Shown here: positions 44,224-52,810 of the stretch, piece after piece
How the letters are laid out: every line of letters starts with the position of its first letter
How positions within the stretch are numbered: the first letter of the stretch is position 1
NCBI RefSeq assembly: GCF_036237275.1
Contig: NZ_CP108352.1
Coordinates: 1,302,001-1,366,000 of the forward strand
Direction of reading: 5' to 3'
Source: Streptomyces sp. NBC_01353
GTDB taxonomy: Bacteria; Actinomycetota; Actinomycetes; Streptomycetales; Streptomycetaceae
Length of the DNA stretch: 64,000 nt
Notes under the pieces: model-generated
The model's database searches: none
What the model was told of the DNA's origin: nothing
Seen by the model: the letters and a program-made list of their open reading frames with translations, nothing else
Program-made: the position numbers and the translations under genes

Positions 44224-45297
44224 CTAACCGTTGCCGGGAAGCGTCCCGGCGTCCGGAAGGACGCCGTCGCCGGGAAGCACGGCGCCGGGCCCAGGGCTGG
44301 TGACCAGGGACGGCAGGGGCTTCGGCGAGGGTGCCGGCGTCGCCGAGGGCTTGCGCGTCGGCGTAGGCGTCGGTTGGGGCGTCGACTTCGGCGCGGACGA
44401 AGGCGCGGGCTCCGACGGCGACGCGCGGGCGCGCGGCCCGGGGTCGGGCGTCTCGGCCCGCGCGGTGCCGGGGAACGAGCCCTTGGTCGTCCCTGTACCG
44501 GAATCCGTACCGAAGCCCGAACCGCTCAGGTCCGGCACGACCCGATGTCCGTCCCTGAAGTATCCGTACCAGGACAGAACGACCCTCAGGTACTCCCTGG
44601 AGTGGTTGTAGGAGAGGATCGCGCGGTCGAGGTCCTGCCGCCGGGAGAGGTCGCGTCCCCCCGCGCACAGATAGTGCCCGGCGGCGAGCGCCGCGTCGTG
44701 GACGTTGTGGGGATCGACCCTCCCGTCGCCGTTGCCGTCGGCGCCCCACCTGGCCCAGGTGGACGGGATGAACTGCATCGGGCCGACGGCGTGGTCGTAG
44801 GACGGATCGCCGTCGTAACCGCCGCCGTCGGTGTCCCGTATCAGGGCGAAGCCCTGGCCGTTCAACTGCGGGCCGATGATGGGCGCGTACGTCGTCCCGT
44901 CCACGTCCACCCGCCCGCCCCGCGCCTGACCAGACTCCACCTGCCCGATCGCGGCGAGCAACTGCCAGCGCAGGGCGCAGCCCGGGATGCTCCCCGAGAG
45001 CGCCGCTTCCGCCCGCTGGTACGCGGCGAAGACCGTGGCGGGAAGCGCGCCAAGGTCGGCCACGAAGACGGAACGCATCACGGACGGACCCGGGTTGTGC
45101 ACCACGAGCGGGGGCAGCTCGGTCAGATAGTACGCATCGCCCGACGTCTCGGCGTCGGGTGCCGTGCCGGCCTGGGCGTCGGCGGTCCGCGCCGCGAGAC
45201 CCGGCGCCTGTGAACCGGTCAGCGCCGCCATGGCCGTCGCGGCGACCGCAGTGGCCACCACACCTCTGTGTACTCGCCCTGAAAACCGCCGCGCCAT
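44224..45297 (-). CDS. Lytic transglycosylase (secreted, SLT-like)
   Basis: 357 residues from ATG 45297 with GGAGGGG 8 nt upstream. A signal peptide (~1-35) precedes a lytic-transglycosylase domain: LLAAIGQVESGQARG (catalytic Glu in QVES), GPMQFIPSTWARWGADGN, DAALAAGHYLCAGGRD and ILSYNHSREYLRVVLSWYGY. The C-terminus is a Pro/Ser/Thr-rich tail of ~90 residues. It cleaves peptidoglycan between MurNAc and GlcNAc. Next to mce it could open the wall locally for the lipid transporter; that is inference. 60 bp separate it from the sigma gene. Confidence 0.88.
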   Translation of the reverse strand: MARRFSGRVHRGVVATAVAATAMAALTGSQAPGLAARTADAQAGTAPDAETSGDAYYLTELPPLVVHNPGPSVMRSVFVADLGALPATVFAAYQRAEAALSGSIPGCALRWQLLAAIGQVESGQARGGRVDVDGTTYAPIIGPQLNGQGFALIRDTDGGGYDGDPSYDHAVGPMQFIPSTWARWGADGNGDGRVDPHNVHDAALAAGHYLCAGGRDLSRRQDLDRAILSYNHSREYLRVVLSWYGYFRDGHRVVPDLSGSGFGTDSGTGTTKGSFPGTARAETPDPGPRARASPSEPAPSSAPKSTPQPTPTPTRKPSATPAPSPKPLPSLVTSPGPGAVLPGDGVLPDAGTLPGNG

Positions 45298-45708
45298 TCG
45301 CCGGTCCCCTCCCGCTCGCGCCGTTTCTGTCGACTGTTCTACGGGGCGAGGCGGCGGGTCCGTCGCGTCGAACGCCGGATTCTTTATAGGTGCTGGATTC
45401 GGAACAAATGGTTCCGGGATCTCGGGCTCGGCATCGGCTAGCACGTCCTGCACGCCCCGCGATGCGCGACGGCAGACCGTCCTCCCTGGTGAACCCGGCG
45501 GCTTGGCGCCGCGCCACGGGTCTGGAGGCCTGATCGTTCGGGCTGACGACGTCCGCGTACGGCAACGGCCAAAAACGCTCGCCAGGTCTTGTGGACCGCA
45601 ACGCCGAAACGGCGCGAGCCACGGTACGAGCCCGATTGACGCTGAGGCACCCAGGTGGGACGGACCGCACCCGTCCCACCTGGCCCGACGCGCGGCAGGT
45701 CAGGCAGC

Positions 45709-45742
45709 GACACAGCTTCCTTCGGCCGAAGGAAGCTGTGTC
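45709..45742. terminator. Perfect 34-nt palindrome (17-bp arms)
   Basis: The arm GACACAGCTTCCTTCGG is followed directly by its exact complement with no loop unpaired beyond the turn. It lies in the ~470 bp between the lytic transglycosylase start and repeat copy C, a stretch without a convincing gene. It could terminate transcription in either direction or insulate the mce locus. There is no T-run. Confidence 0.6.
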
Positions 45743-45770
45743 GGCCTCGTGACGGACCATGCACAGCCGA

Positions 45771-45955
45771 GGTCAGCAAGCGCGGGAGGCGACGGGGACC
45801 GATGCTGACCACTTGCTGACCCGGACCCCGGGAGTAGCGCTGTGACCTGTGTAAACGCCCAGATACTAGATGTGGGACTTGAACATGGTACGAAGCATGA
45901 ACAAACTCCCGATTTGTCTGCTCCCTGCCTGCTTCCTGCAGGTCAAGGGCGGTCC
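45771..45955 (+). repeat. Dispersed att-like repeat, copy C (right arm decayed)
   Basis: GGTCAGCA (45771-45778); TGCTGACC (45803-45810) and (45814-45821); TGACCTG (45843-45849); 89-bp insert beginning TGTAAACGCCCAG and containing CTAGATGTGGGACTTGAAC; CAGGTCA (45939-45945). All spacings equal those of copy A. Beyond ~45955 the right arm is no longer recognisable. The following ~150 bp to 46118 shows nothing else. Confidence 0.75.
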
Positions 45956-46118
45956 CGGCAGCGTACAACTCCGGCCGCCGCACTTCATGAGCCCTGGGTC
46001 CGGCGCGGCCGGCCAAGGACTCCGACCCGCCGTCAGCGTTCCAGGAACCAGCAGCGGCTCCTACCACCTGGTGGGCAGCTAGGTGCGGGTCGCCTGCCCA
46101 GACTGCTGATTCAAGGGC

Positions 46119-46442
46119 TCACCATTCCGGGTGGACGTCGTGGCTGTCATAGCGGGTCCCGGACTCGGTGATCCATGGCCTGAAGCGCCCCGGCCCGGAG
46201 CTCTGCTGGGCGAAGGCAACGGGCTCCTCCGAGTCGTCGGCGACTATGACAGCACCGGCCTTCTGAGCACAGCGCAGCGCGTGCGTCCAGTGGCGTCCGC
46301 GATGGCCGGTGCGAAAATCAGGGGTCTTGCACTGAGACATAGGGGCTTCACCGCAATCAAGGCAACAGTCTTCAGCCCGTACGACGGGCGCCCGGCGGCG
46401 CCGAACAAATCGAAATACCCCATTTAGTAAATACCTGAACAT
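46119..46442 (-). CDS. Hypothetical Cys-containing small protein
   Basis: 107 residues if ATG 46442 is used. It has a basic N-terminus (VFRFVRRRRAP), a CCLDCGE motif and another Cys in SQCKTPDF that could bind a metal, and an ordinary soluble C-terminus. The first codons are AT-rich, including a TTA leucine codon, unlike the neighbours. There is no clear ribosome site. I do not recognise it; it may be a foreign gene or a chance frame. Confidence 0.35.
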   Translation of the reverse strand: MFRYLLNGVFRFVRRRRAPVVRAEDCCLDCGEAPMSQCKTPDFRTGHRGRHWTHALRCAQKAGAVIVADDSEEPVAFAQQSSGPGRFRPWITESGTRYDSHDVHPEW

Positions 46443-46606
46443 TTCTGGCCCAGTTTTCCATTTGCGCTCGTCGTCCAGGTTCGAGCGACGTGCACAGGGC
46501 ACATGCACGACGGGCCGGGATGAGCGGCAGAGCAGCCGCCGCCGACGTCACGAGCAGTACCGGCTACGAGGTCGCGACGTGGCCCGCTGAGGAAAGGCAG
46601 CTCGCG

Positions 46607-47011
46607 ATGAAAGGCAGGGCGGAAGGTCGGGGATCAAAGGCCACGGTCCTGATCTACAGCGACAACGCAGAGACCCGGGCGCAAGCCCGCCTCGCGATCG
46701 GCCGCAAACCCGCGAGCGACACACCCCCCGTCGAGTTCCTCGAATGCGCCACGTTGCCCGCAGTGCTGATGGCTCTGAAGAAGGGCGGGATCGATGTCTG
46801 CGTTCTGGACGGCGAAGCGGTTCCGGCAGGCGGCATGGGTGTGTGCCGGCAGATCAAGGACGAGGTCTTCCGGTGTCCACCGGTTCTGCTGCTCATCGGC
46901 CGCCCCCAGGACGCATGGCTGGCGACCTGGAGCCGGGCGGATGCCACAACTGCCCTCCCTGTGGAACCGGTGGAAATCGCCGCATCCCTTGCGGCGCTGC
47001 TGCGCTCATAG
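46607..47011 (+). CDS. Response-regulator-like receiver protein (Rv3143-like)
   Basis: 134 residues from ATG 46607 (GAGGAAAGG upstream). The fold order of a receiver is visible: TVLIYSDNAETRAQARLAIG at the start, IDVCVLDGEAVPAGGMGVCR (Asp of LDGE in the place of the phospho-acceptor), PPVLLLIGRPQDAW, and ALPVEPVEIAASLAALLR at the end. There is no output domain. It resembles the stand-alone receivers annotated Rv3143-like in actinobacteria. The partner kinase is not nearby. An upstream GTG would add 39 unlikely residues. Confidence 0.75.
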   Translation: MKGRAEGRGSKATVLIYSDNAETRAQARLAIGRKPASDTPPVEFLECATLPAVLMALKKGGIDVCVLDGEAVPAGGMGVCRQIKDEVFRCPPVLLLIGRPQDAWLATWSRADATTALPVEPVEIAASLAALLRS

Positions 47012-47181
47012 CCCTTGCCGACTGGTTCCACTCGCTGTGGCCCGGGCGTATCCGGAGGCAGCGGGCATCCCATGGCTACAGGTTCCCGGTTCCGAGGGCT
47101 GTGCCTCCCCCGGCCTGAACGTTCTGCTGCGCGCCCGCATGCAGGCCAGCGAGGAACGCACACTCCCCGGCCCCGCCGGGG

Positions 47182-47945
47182 TCACGTGCCAGGCGATGTG
47201 TCCTCGATGGCGTGGGCGTTGCGCCCGCCGGCGGTGGGCGGCAGACGGTGCGGGCCCGCTGGTGCGGAGGCGGTGGTGGTGGGTGCGGTGGCGGGTGTTC
47301 CCCCGCTGCGCTCAACCAGCGCGACCAGGGCGGCAGCCGTTTTGTAGAGGGGCTGTTTGGAGGCAGGGTCCCAGTCGGTGACCGTCAGTTCGTTCGCCGC
47401 GCTTCCCGGCTCGCCGGTAGGAGGACCGGTGCCCTCGGGGGTGTCCCAGTAGCCGTAGTGGAACGGCAGGAACACCATGCGGTCCCTCATCGCGGTCACC
47501 CGCAGGCGGCCTCGGACCGCCCCACGCGCCGTACGCACTTCCACCAGATCTCCTTCGGCCAGGGCCAGACGTGCGGCCTCGCCGGCGGACAGTTCGACCC
47601 AGACGTCGGGGGCTGCCGCGTCGAGCTGGGGGGTCCGTCCGGTCTTGGTGCGCGTGTGGAAGTGGTACAGCGTGCGCCCGGTGTTGAGCTGGAGGGGGTA
47701 TTCCGCGCTGGTGTCCTCGCGAGGCGGGGTGTACGCCGCTGCCTTGAGGACGGCCTTGCCGTGCGGATCGGCCTTGCGGTACGCGGCCTGCCCCACGGGT
47801 TCGCCGGTGGCGACATCCTTGCCGAACGACTCGCACCGGTCGGGACGGGCCCAGGTAATGCCGTCCTCGTAGAGCCGCGGCGTGCCGTGCGGTGCGCGGT
47901 CGGTGCACAGGCACGAAGCCGAGCCAAGTCGGTCGTCATCGCCGT
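47182..47945 (-). pseudogene. C-terminal fragment of a molybdopterin oxidoreductase
   Basis: Minus strand encodes YPLQLNTGRTLYHFHTRTKT, DAAAPDVWVELSAGEAARLA, DLVEVRTARGAVRGRLRVTA and MVFLPFHYGYW, the molybdopterin-dinucleotide-binding C-terminal domain of nitrate reductase/formate dehydrogenase-type enzymes. The reading begins near 47945 inside HGTPRLYEDG; the N-terminal iron-sulfur and catalytic domains are missing, with no start codon or ribosome site. It is a truncated remnant. Its stop and C-terminus (ending ...EDTSPGT) look intact. Confidence 0.7.
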
Positions 47946-48090
47946 CGGCGGGCGTCTTCCCCGGCTGATGGGTCAACCCTGAAGGCGGGGTGGGCCTCAT
48001 CGCCGTCCACCAGTGATCCCGTTTTGCCTCGGGTGACGACGGGCACTCGCGCGAGGTACGAACGACACCCCCGAGCCGGGGAGGTGCGAG

Positions 48091-48747
48091 ATGCCGGGCC
48101 GACGCGAGGGTGGATCCGGTCCCGAGGCGTACGACGCCACGCCCTACCTGCCGCAGCGCGGCGGCCTGCCGGCGCACAGGCGGGCGGCGGCCGACTGCCA
48201 GGGGTGTCCCCTCTACCGCGAGGCGACGGGCACGGTCTTCGGTCGGGGCGACTCCGGCGCCCGGGTGATGCTCATCGGTGAGCAGCCCGGCGATCAGGAG
48301 GATCGGGAGGGCGTCGCTTTCGTCGGGCCCGCCGGGCGGCTGCTCTCCAAGGCGCTGCGTGAAGCGGGGATCGACGAGGAGGGCCTCTACGTCACCAATG
48401 CGGTCAAGCACTTCAAGTTCACCGTCGACGAGACCCGGAAGCGTCGCATCCACAAGGCGCCCAGCCTCCGGGAGACCCTCGCCTGTCGCCCCTGGCTGAT
48501 GGCCGAACTCCGTCTCGTATCACCCGAGTTCGTCATCGTTCTGGGGGCCACGGCCGGCCGGGCCCTACTCGGCTCGTCGTTCCGGGTCGGGACCGACCGG
48601 GGCGTTCCACGCCCCTTGCCGGGCGTCGAGGACGGCACCCAGGTGCTCGCGACCGTCCATCCGTCGGCCGTGTTGCGCTCCAAGGACCGCGACGCCGCGT
48701 ACGCGGGCCTCGTCGCCGACCTGCGCACGGCCGCCGAGGCACTGTGA
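48091..48747 (+). CDS. udgX: UdgX-type uracil-DNA glycosylase
   Basis: 218 residues. Motif A reads IGEQPGDQEDREG (~63-74), and the family-specific insertion KRRIHKAP (~117-124) carries His121, the residue that in UdgX links covalently to the deoxyribose after uracil removal. CQGC (36-39) and Cys132 are likely Fe-S ligands; VKHFKF has His at the usual third Cys position. The end has VHPSAVLR, motif of the family. It repairs uracil in DNA. The start follows GGGGAGGTGCGAG. A decayed second copy lies at 52296. Confidence 0.9.
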   Translation: MPGRREGGSGPEAYDATPYLPQRGGLPAHRRAAADCQGCPLYREATGTVFGRGDSGARVMLIGEQPGDQEDREGVAFVGPAGRLLSKALREAGIDEEGLYVTNAVKHFKFTVDETRKRRIHKAPSLRETLACRPWLMAELRLVSPEFVIVLGATAGRALLGSSFRVGTDRGVPRPLPGVEDGTQVLATVHPSAVLRSKDRDAAYAGLVADLRTAAEAL

Positions 48748-48813
48748 ACCACCGCAAGCGAGATACGGGTGCGGTTTGCGCGCCGTGAGCCACCGCTCGG
48801 GTTCGCGCGCCCG

Positions 48814-49140
48814 TCAGTGGCCGAGGGCGTTCTTGAGCTGCTGCTTCGTCATGGTTGAGCGGCCTTCGATGCCGCGCTTCTTCGCTTCCTGGTAGAGATC
48901 GTCCTTGGTTCGGTCGGACGAACCGCCACCGCCGGACTTCTCCCCACCGCGCTGTGACGCGGACTTGCCCTGCGTGGAGCTGCGGCTTGCCGATCTGCTC
49001 TCGCCCGACCTCGCGCGCTCCTTGTTCACTGTGCGCGAGGCCATCTCCTTTGCGCGGCCCTCGGACATTCCGCGGTCCTTGCCGGACTCCTTGATGTGCT
49101 CGTACTGGCGCTCGCGCTTGGCACTGCTTCCTCGGGGCAT
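48814..49140 (-). CDS. Small basic 'plasmid stabilisation' protein with Rho-N-like C-terminus
   Basis: 108 residues, highly charged. Residues 1-60 are basic and helical (MPRGSSAKRERQYEHIKESG). A Gly/Ser linker follows, then DLYQEAKKRGIEGRSTMTKQ QLKNAL, a SAP/Rho-N-like helix-loop-helix that often binds nucleic acid. Such proteins are annotated as plasmid stabilisation proteins in Streptomyces, without proven function. A paralogue with the same length and layout is at 57985-58308. Confidence 0.75.
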   Translation of the reverse strand: MPRGSSAKRERQYEHIKESGKDRGMSEGRAKEMASRTVNKERARSGESRSASRSSTQGKSASQRGGEKSGGGGSSDRTKDDLYQEAKKRGIEGRSTMTKQQLKNALGH

Positions 49141-49489
49141 GGCGGTGACCCTTCTCACGGGACGTCGACTCTCTGCACATGCTGTGCGTACCCGGCCCGG
49201 TGCGCCTCTCGCATGTGCCGAACGAGAATCCGAAGCGCAAATGAATCCGCCCGGCGGGTAGCCGTGAACCACTCCCACAGGGCCACAGGGCGCGGATGGG
49301 GGGTTGCCATGAGCGCACCGGAACGGCGTCGTCCTGACCGTCCGGAGGAGGTCGACGGGCTGACCGTTGCCGGCCGAACGGCGCTCGCGCCCTGGCAACC
49401 AACGTGACGCGTCCGGGGGCGCGTGGGAAAATCGAAGTACTAGGTGCGGTGAAGATGCGCATGTCTCCCACGGACAGGCAGGTCGGCTC

Positions 49490-49876
49490 ATGGCCGAGAA
49501 TCCGAAGTCCTCCGGACCCTCGCGCGGCGGCGAACCAAGCCGCGATCGTATGGACGGACACCACGGGTGGTCCCCCGATGTGGACGAGACCAGCCAGCAG
49601 GACAATCCGAGCGCCTCGCGTTCCTTCCACCCTGAGAAGCACGCCCCCTCACGCGGCAAGGGACGTAAGGCCTCCAAGGAAGAAGACGGGAGCGTCCCCG
49701 GCGACACCGTTGAGAGCGATACGACCAGGGGCGAGAAGCGGGCCCGCTCATCCGAGAAGGGCATGGACGACACCGGCCGCAAGGGCCGGTCACAGCGTCC
49801 CAGCGGCACGAAGGACGACTCGGCGTTCACCGGCGTCAACCCGGACGACGAGTCCTCCGGCCCTCGCCCGGGCTGA
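49490..49876 (+). CDS. Hypothetical hydrophilic protein
   Basis: 128 residues, very rich in Ser, Gly, Asp, Glu, Lys and Arg and probably unfolded (HPEKHAPSRGKGRKASKEED). No membrane segment or known motif. Third-codon GC and the clean stop suggest it is coding. The ~350 bp before it (49141-49489) holds no gene I would support; a 32-codon frame starting at 49310 is possible. The unfolded, charged composition recalls stress-type desiccation proteins but that is only a guess. Confidence 0.5.
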   Translation: MAENPKSSGPSRGGEPSRDRMDGHHGWSPDVDETSQQDNPSASRSFHPEKHAPSRGKGRKASKEEDGSVPGDTVESDTTRGEKRARSSEKGMDDTGRKGRSQRPSGTKDDSAFTGVNPDDESSGPRPG

Positions 49877-50074
49877 CCACATCTACCGGATGGTGATACT
49901 CCTGCCGACGCCGTACGACACGCGACCAGCGGCCGGGATGGAGGCCTGCGGCGGCCCTCTCGGGGCGTCCCTCTCGACAGGGCCCGGGGGCGAGCCTTCC
50001 GGAAGAAGGAGGCACCCGCCTGGTCAAGCTCCTGCGCCTGAAGCCGGGTTCGGACCACCACAAGTCAAGCGCCC

Positions 50075-50387
50075 GTAGCCTGCTGATCGGGCGGGGTGCC
50101 GCCGCCTCCGCGCCTCCCCTTGTCGGTGCCGTGGGCCGAGCCCTGGGACTTCTCCGCGCCCCCGGGCTTCTGCCGCGCCCTGAGGGCCGCAGCCTCCTCT
50201 GGCGTGGCTGCTCCTTGCCGCTACGCCGCCGCTCAGGTTCTTCGCGTCTGACCCCCATCGCGTCCTGAGAGAACTGGTCTCGCAAGTAGGTCATGCCGCC
50301 TGTTATGCGCTGACTCCAGACGTCCTGCGGCGGGGAGTGCGTGGGATGCCTATCAGGCATCTGGTCGAGGACGGTGTCGTCCATCAC
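50075..50387 (-). pseudogene. Small gene with probable frameshift
   Basis: Reading from 50387: DDTVLDQMPDRHPTHSPPQD, then RITGGMTYLRDQFSQDAMGV RREEPE; the protein-like reading then shifts to TPEEAAALRARQKPGGAEKS and ends PPDQQATGA before a stop at about 50075. The two parts together make a plausible ~105-residue Streptomyces small protein, but a frameshift separates them. No family recognised. Confidence 0.35.
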
Positions 50388-50528
50388 GCCTCACTAGGCG
50401 GTGACCGGGCTTCCGGGGTGTGTCTGGTGTCCTTCCGCAAGTGCGAGAGCCGTTCGGTTCCTGCAGCTGCGGACCGGCCCCAAGCCGTGAGGCGGCGAGG
50501 ACGCCTCGGCGCCCGTAAAGTCGTAGCT

Positions 50529-50978
50529 ATGCCGGACCTTACGCTCGACCAGGTCGAGGCAATCGCCCGCGAAGGCCACGCGCACCAGAGGGACAAGTCG
50601 GGACGGCCCTACCTGGAGCACGTTCAGGCGGTGGTGGACGGGGTGAGGGAGCGGGGAGGCACCGACGAACAGATTGCCGCCGCCTGGCTGCATGACACGA
50701 TCGAAGACGATGTGCTCTCCCGCGAGTGGCTGGCGACAGCTGCACTTCCACCGCACGTGAAAGACCTGGTCGACGCCATGACCAAGCGCCCGGGCGAGGG
50801 CGACGAGTCGTATACGCAACGGATCCTCGCCACACCGGGCGCCCGCCTCATCAAAGAGGCCGACCTCGCCCACAACGCCGACCCTGCCCGACTCGCCCTG
50901 CTCGAGGAACCGACCCGGACCCGGCTCAGCGAGAAGTACGCGAGGATGCGGCGGTTGCTCGGCGTGCAAGAGCGCTGA
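50529..50978 (+). CDS. HD-domain phosphohydrolase
   Basis: 149 residues. GHAHQRDKSGRPYLEHV (first His and substrate site), then AAAWLHDTIEDDVLS (HD pair with the ED of RelA/SpoT-like hydrolases) and KEADLAHNADPAR (later Asp). This is the metal-dependent HD fold seen in small (p)ppGpp hydrolase-like proteins. It may hydrolyse ppGpp or another nucleotide; substrate uncertain. The ATG at 50529 has no obvious ribosome site. Neighbours are unrelated. Confidence 0.8.
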   Translation: MPDLTLDQVEAIAREGHAHQRDKSGRPYLEHVQAVVDGVRERGGTDEQIAAAWLHDTIEDDVLSREWLATAALPPHVKDLVDAMTKRPGEGDESYTQRILATPGARLIKEADLAHNADPARLALLEEPTRTRLSEKYARMRRLLGVQER

Positions 50979-51547
50979 TGATCGCGCAACGATCGACTGG
51001 ACCGGCGTCGCACGGTGCATTTCGTGGTTCGTCGAGTCAGGTGGAGGCACAGGTTCGCCGGAGAATCGGTCCGCTGTGGCGCCTGCCAACGGCTTCACCC
51101 TGCAGTGCGGCGCTACGAGAGGCGTGATCTGTGGTCTTCACCGCTGGCCCGCCCGGGAAGCACGAGAGATAGACACGGCGGCGCAGCCGTGGCCCCGGGT
51201 GACGCAGCCCCTGGCTCCATGCCCTGACACTTGGCATGCCGTTCCTGACGATACGAGTCTGGTCCCGCGAGGATGCTGATCGCCGGCTGGCGAGTCCAGC
51301 CGCAGCGCCTCATGGCCAAGCTCGCCGCCCCCAGGGCCCAGGCGCTGCCACCGGCGAACGCTTTGCCCTCACCGGTTTCCGGCGGCTGATCGAAGAGCGG
51401 GCCGAGGGCCAACGCGAGTTGGCTACGGAGTCCGACCGGCGATCTCACTTAAGGGTGATGGGCGGAGTACTGCCAGTCATGTAGGCGGCGTGAGGGAGCT
51501 GGGTAGTCGCATCTCGTAACGCTGATTCCCGGGAGGTACAAGCGCCC
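50979..51547. other. Intergenic stretch with no supported gene
   Basis: About 570 bp between the HD gene and the STAS gene. Short frames exist on both strands but none looks like protein, none has a ribosome site, and no repeat or hairpin stands out apart from weak GC-rich dyads. It is probably decayed coding sequence. Confidence 0.4.
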
Positions 51548-51979
51548 ATGGGCCTCCACACCGCGATGGAAGAGTACGGCTGCGTCATGCACCTGACGCT
51601 TCATGGCGAACTCGACCTCGAAGCTGAGACGTTGCTCGATCACATCACGCGCGAATGTGGCGGCGGTACCACGGTGATCGCGTGCGACATGCGGCACATT
51701 ACTTTCATGGACGTCGCCGGCCTGGAGCGTCTCTTGGCCTTCGGTCACGCCGTCGAGGCGCGGGACGTGATTCTCTTCGTCTACAACTGGCGCCGGCAGC
51801 CCCTGCGGGTTCTGGAACTCTTCGACGTCTTGAACCCTGGAAACGCTCTGGAATCGGGACCTGGCGAAGCTACGCGCAGTCTGCGCAGGACCCTGCACGA
51901 ACGAGCCGGGGCGGGCCGCGAACGCGCAGTGGCCACTGAGTCCGAGAGGGGACCGCGCGTCGAGGCCGTCGCCGTGTGA
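51548..51979 (+). CDS. STAS-domain protein (anti-anti-sigma-like) lacking the phospho-serine
   Basis: 143 residues. The STAS fold is clear: LHGELDLEAETLLDHI, VIACDMRHITFMDVAGLERL, then a C-terminal helix; ~40 disordered residues follow. In anti-anti-sigma factors the loop reads D-S (for example MDSSG); here it is FMDVAGL, so the phosphorylated Ser is replaced by Val. It could bind an RsbW-type kinase without being switched off by phosphorylation. Start ATG 51548 has GGGAGG 11 nt upstream. No kinase is adjacent; the RsbW-like domain at 19239-22064 is the only one in the window. Confidence 0.8.
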   Translation: MGLHTAMEEYGCVMHLTLHGELDLEAETLLDHITRECGGGTTVIACDMRHITFMDVAGLERLLAFGHAVEARDVILFVYNWRRQPLRVLELFDVLNPGNALESGPGEATRSLRRTLHERAGAGRERAVATESERGPRVEAVAV

Positions 51980-52295
51980 CAGGCCAGCCCCACTGCGGGT
52001 GCCTGACCCTCGACCAGAGTGTGTCGAGCCGGTTGTCGGTGACGACAAGACGCGCGGCTGCCGTCGCGGCGGAGGTGCCTCGGCGCCCGGGTGCGATGCC
52101 GACATCGGCACGTCGGATGGGGGGCGTGCACTTCGCTGACCGCGCCCCGTGCGGCCAGAGACCACGCGTTGCCAGGGGGTACGCCAGTCCTAGCCCTCGA
52201 GGCGTACACACTCGGAGGGCGCTGCCCCGTTCGCCATCGTGATCAGCGGGCACTCGTCCCAGGCACGAACGAGCCCCCGAGCCGGGGAGTGCAGG

Positions 52296-52520
52296 ATGCC
52301 CGGCCGCAGCGAGGACGGATCCGCTCCTGAGCAGTACGACGCCGCGGCGGGCTACCGGCGCATCAGCGGGCTGCGGCCGAATGCCGTGGCTGTCCCCTCC
52401 ATCGGGATGCGACGGGGACCGTCCTCGGACGGGGCGACTCGGACGCGCGGCTGACGCTGATGGGTGAGCAACCCGGTGATCAGGAGGACCGAGAGGGCGT
52501 CCCGGACGTCGGCCACGGGC
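52296..52520 (+). pseudogene. Decayed second copy of udgX
   Basis: The DNA from about 52245 to 52505 parallels the region from 48030 through the first third of the intact udgX: the leader CCCCCGAGCCGGGGAG, then ATGCCCGGCC, and later GAGCAACCCGGTGATCAGGA, which encodes the GEQPGDQED motif. The copy is frameshifted after ~25 codons, has deletions and stops matching near 52505. From 52520 to 52800 I see nothing further. Confidence 0.7.
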
Positions 52521-52810
52521 TGATGACCGACAGAAAGGGCCGCGAAAGCGGTCCGCGCCGACCGCCGGTCTCGGACGCCTGCACGGTCGCTGATCCGGCG
52601 GGCCGCACTCGACTGCCCCGAAGAGCACCCTGACCTGCCCTTGCGACGCCGACTGCGGGAGCATGTCGTGGGCGCTGCTTTGGCACTTTCACGGGGCAAG
52701 CAGCGGGCGTCCTGATCGCCGGTTGCCGACGAGCGTCGGTCGTGCTCGCCCCAGAGCTCCGACGCAAGTGCCGCCCCCGGCCCGAGGCCCGATCCGCTAG
52801 ATGCGCTCCC

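Noticed and set aside
43127..45760. An 877-codon minus-strand frame
   Set aside because: It overlaps the sigma factor and the lytic transglycosylase in another frame and is Arg/Gly-rich noise.
32006..45955. Copies B and C as plain attL and attR of a simple integrated element
   Set aside because: B has both arms and C retains left arm and core like A. A simple attL/attR pair would split the arm sets between the two ends.
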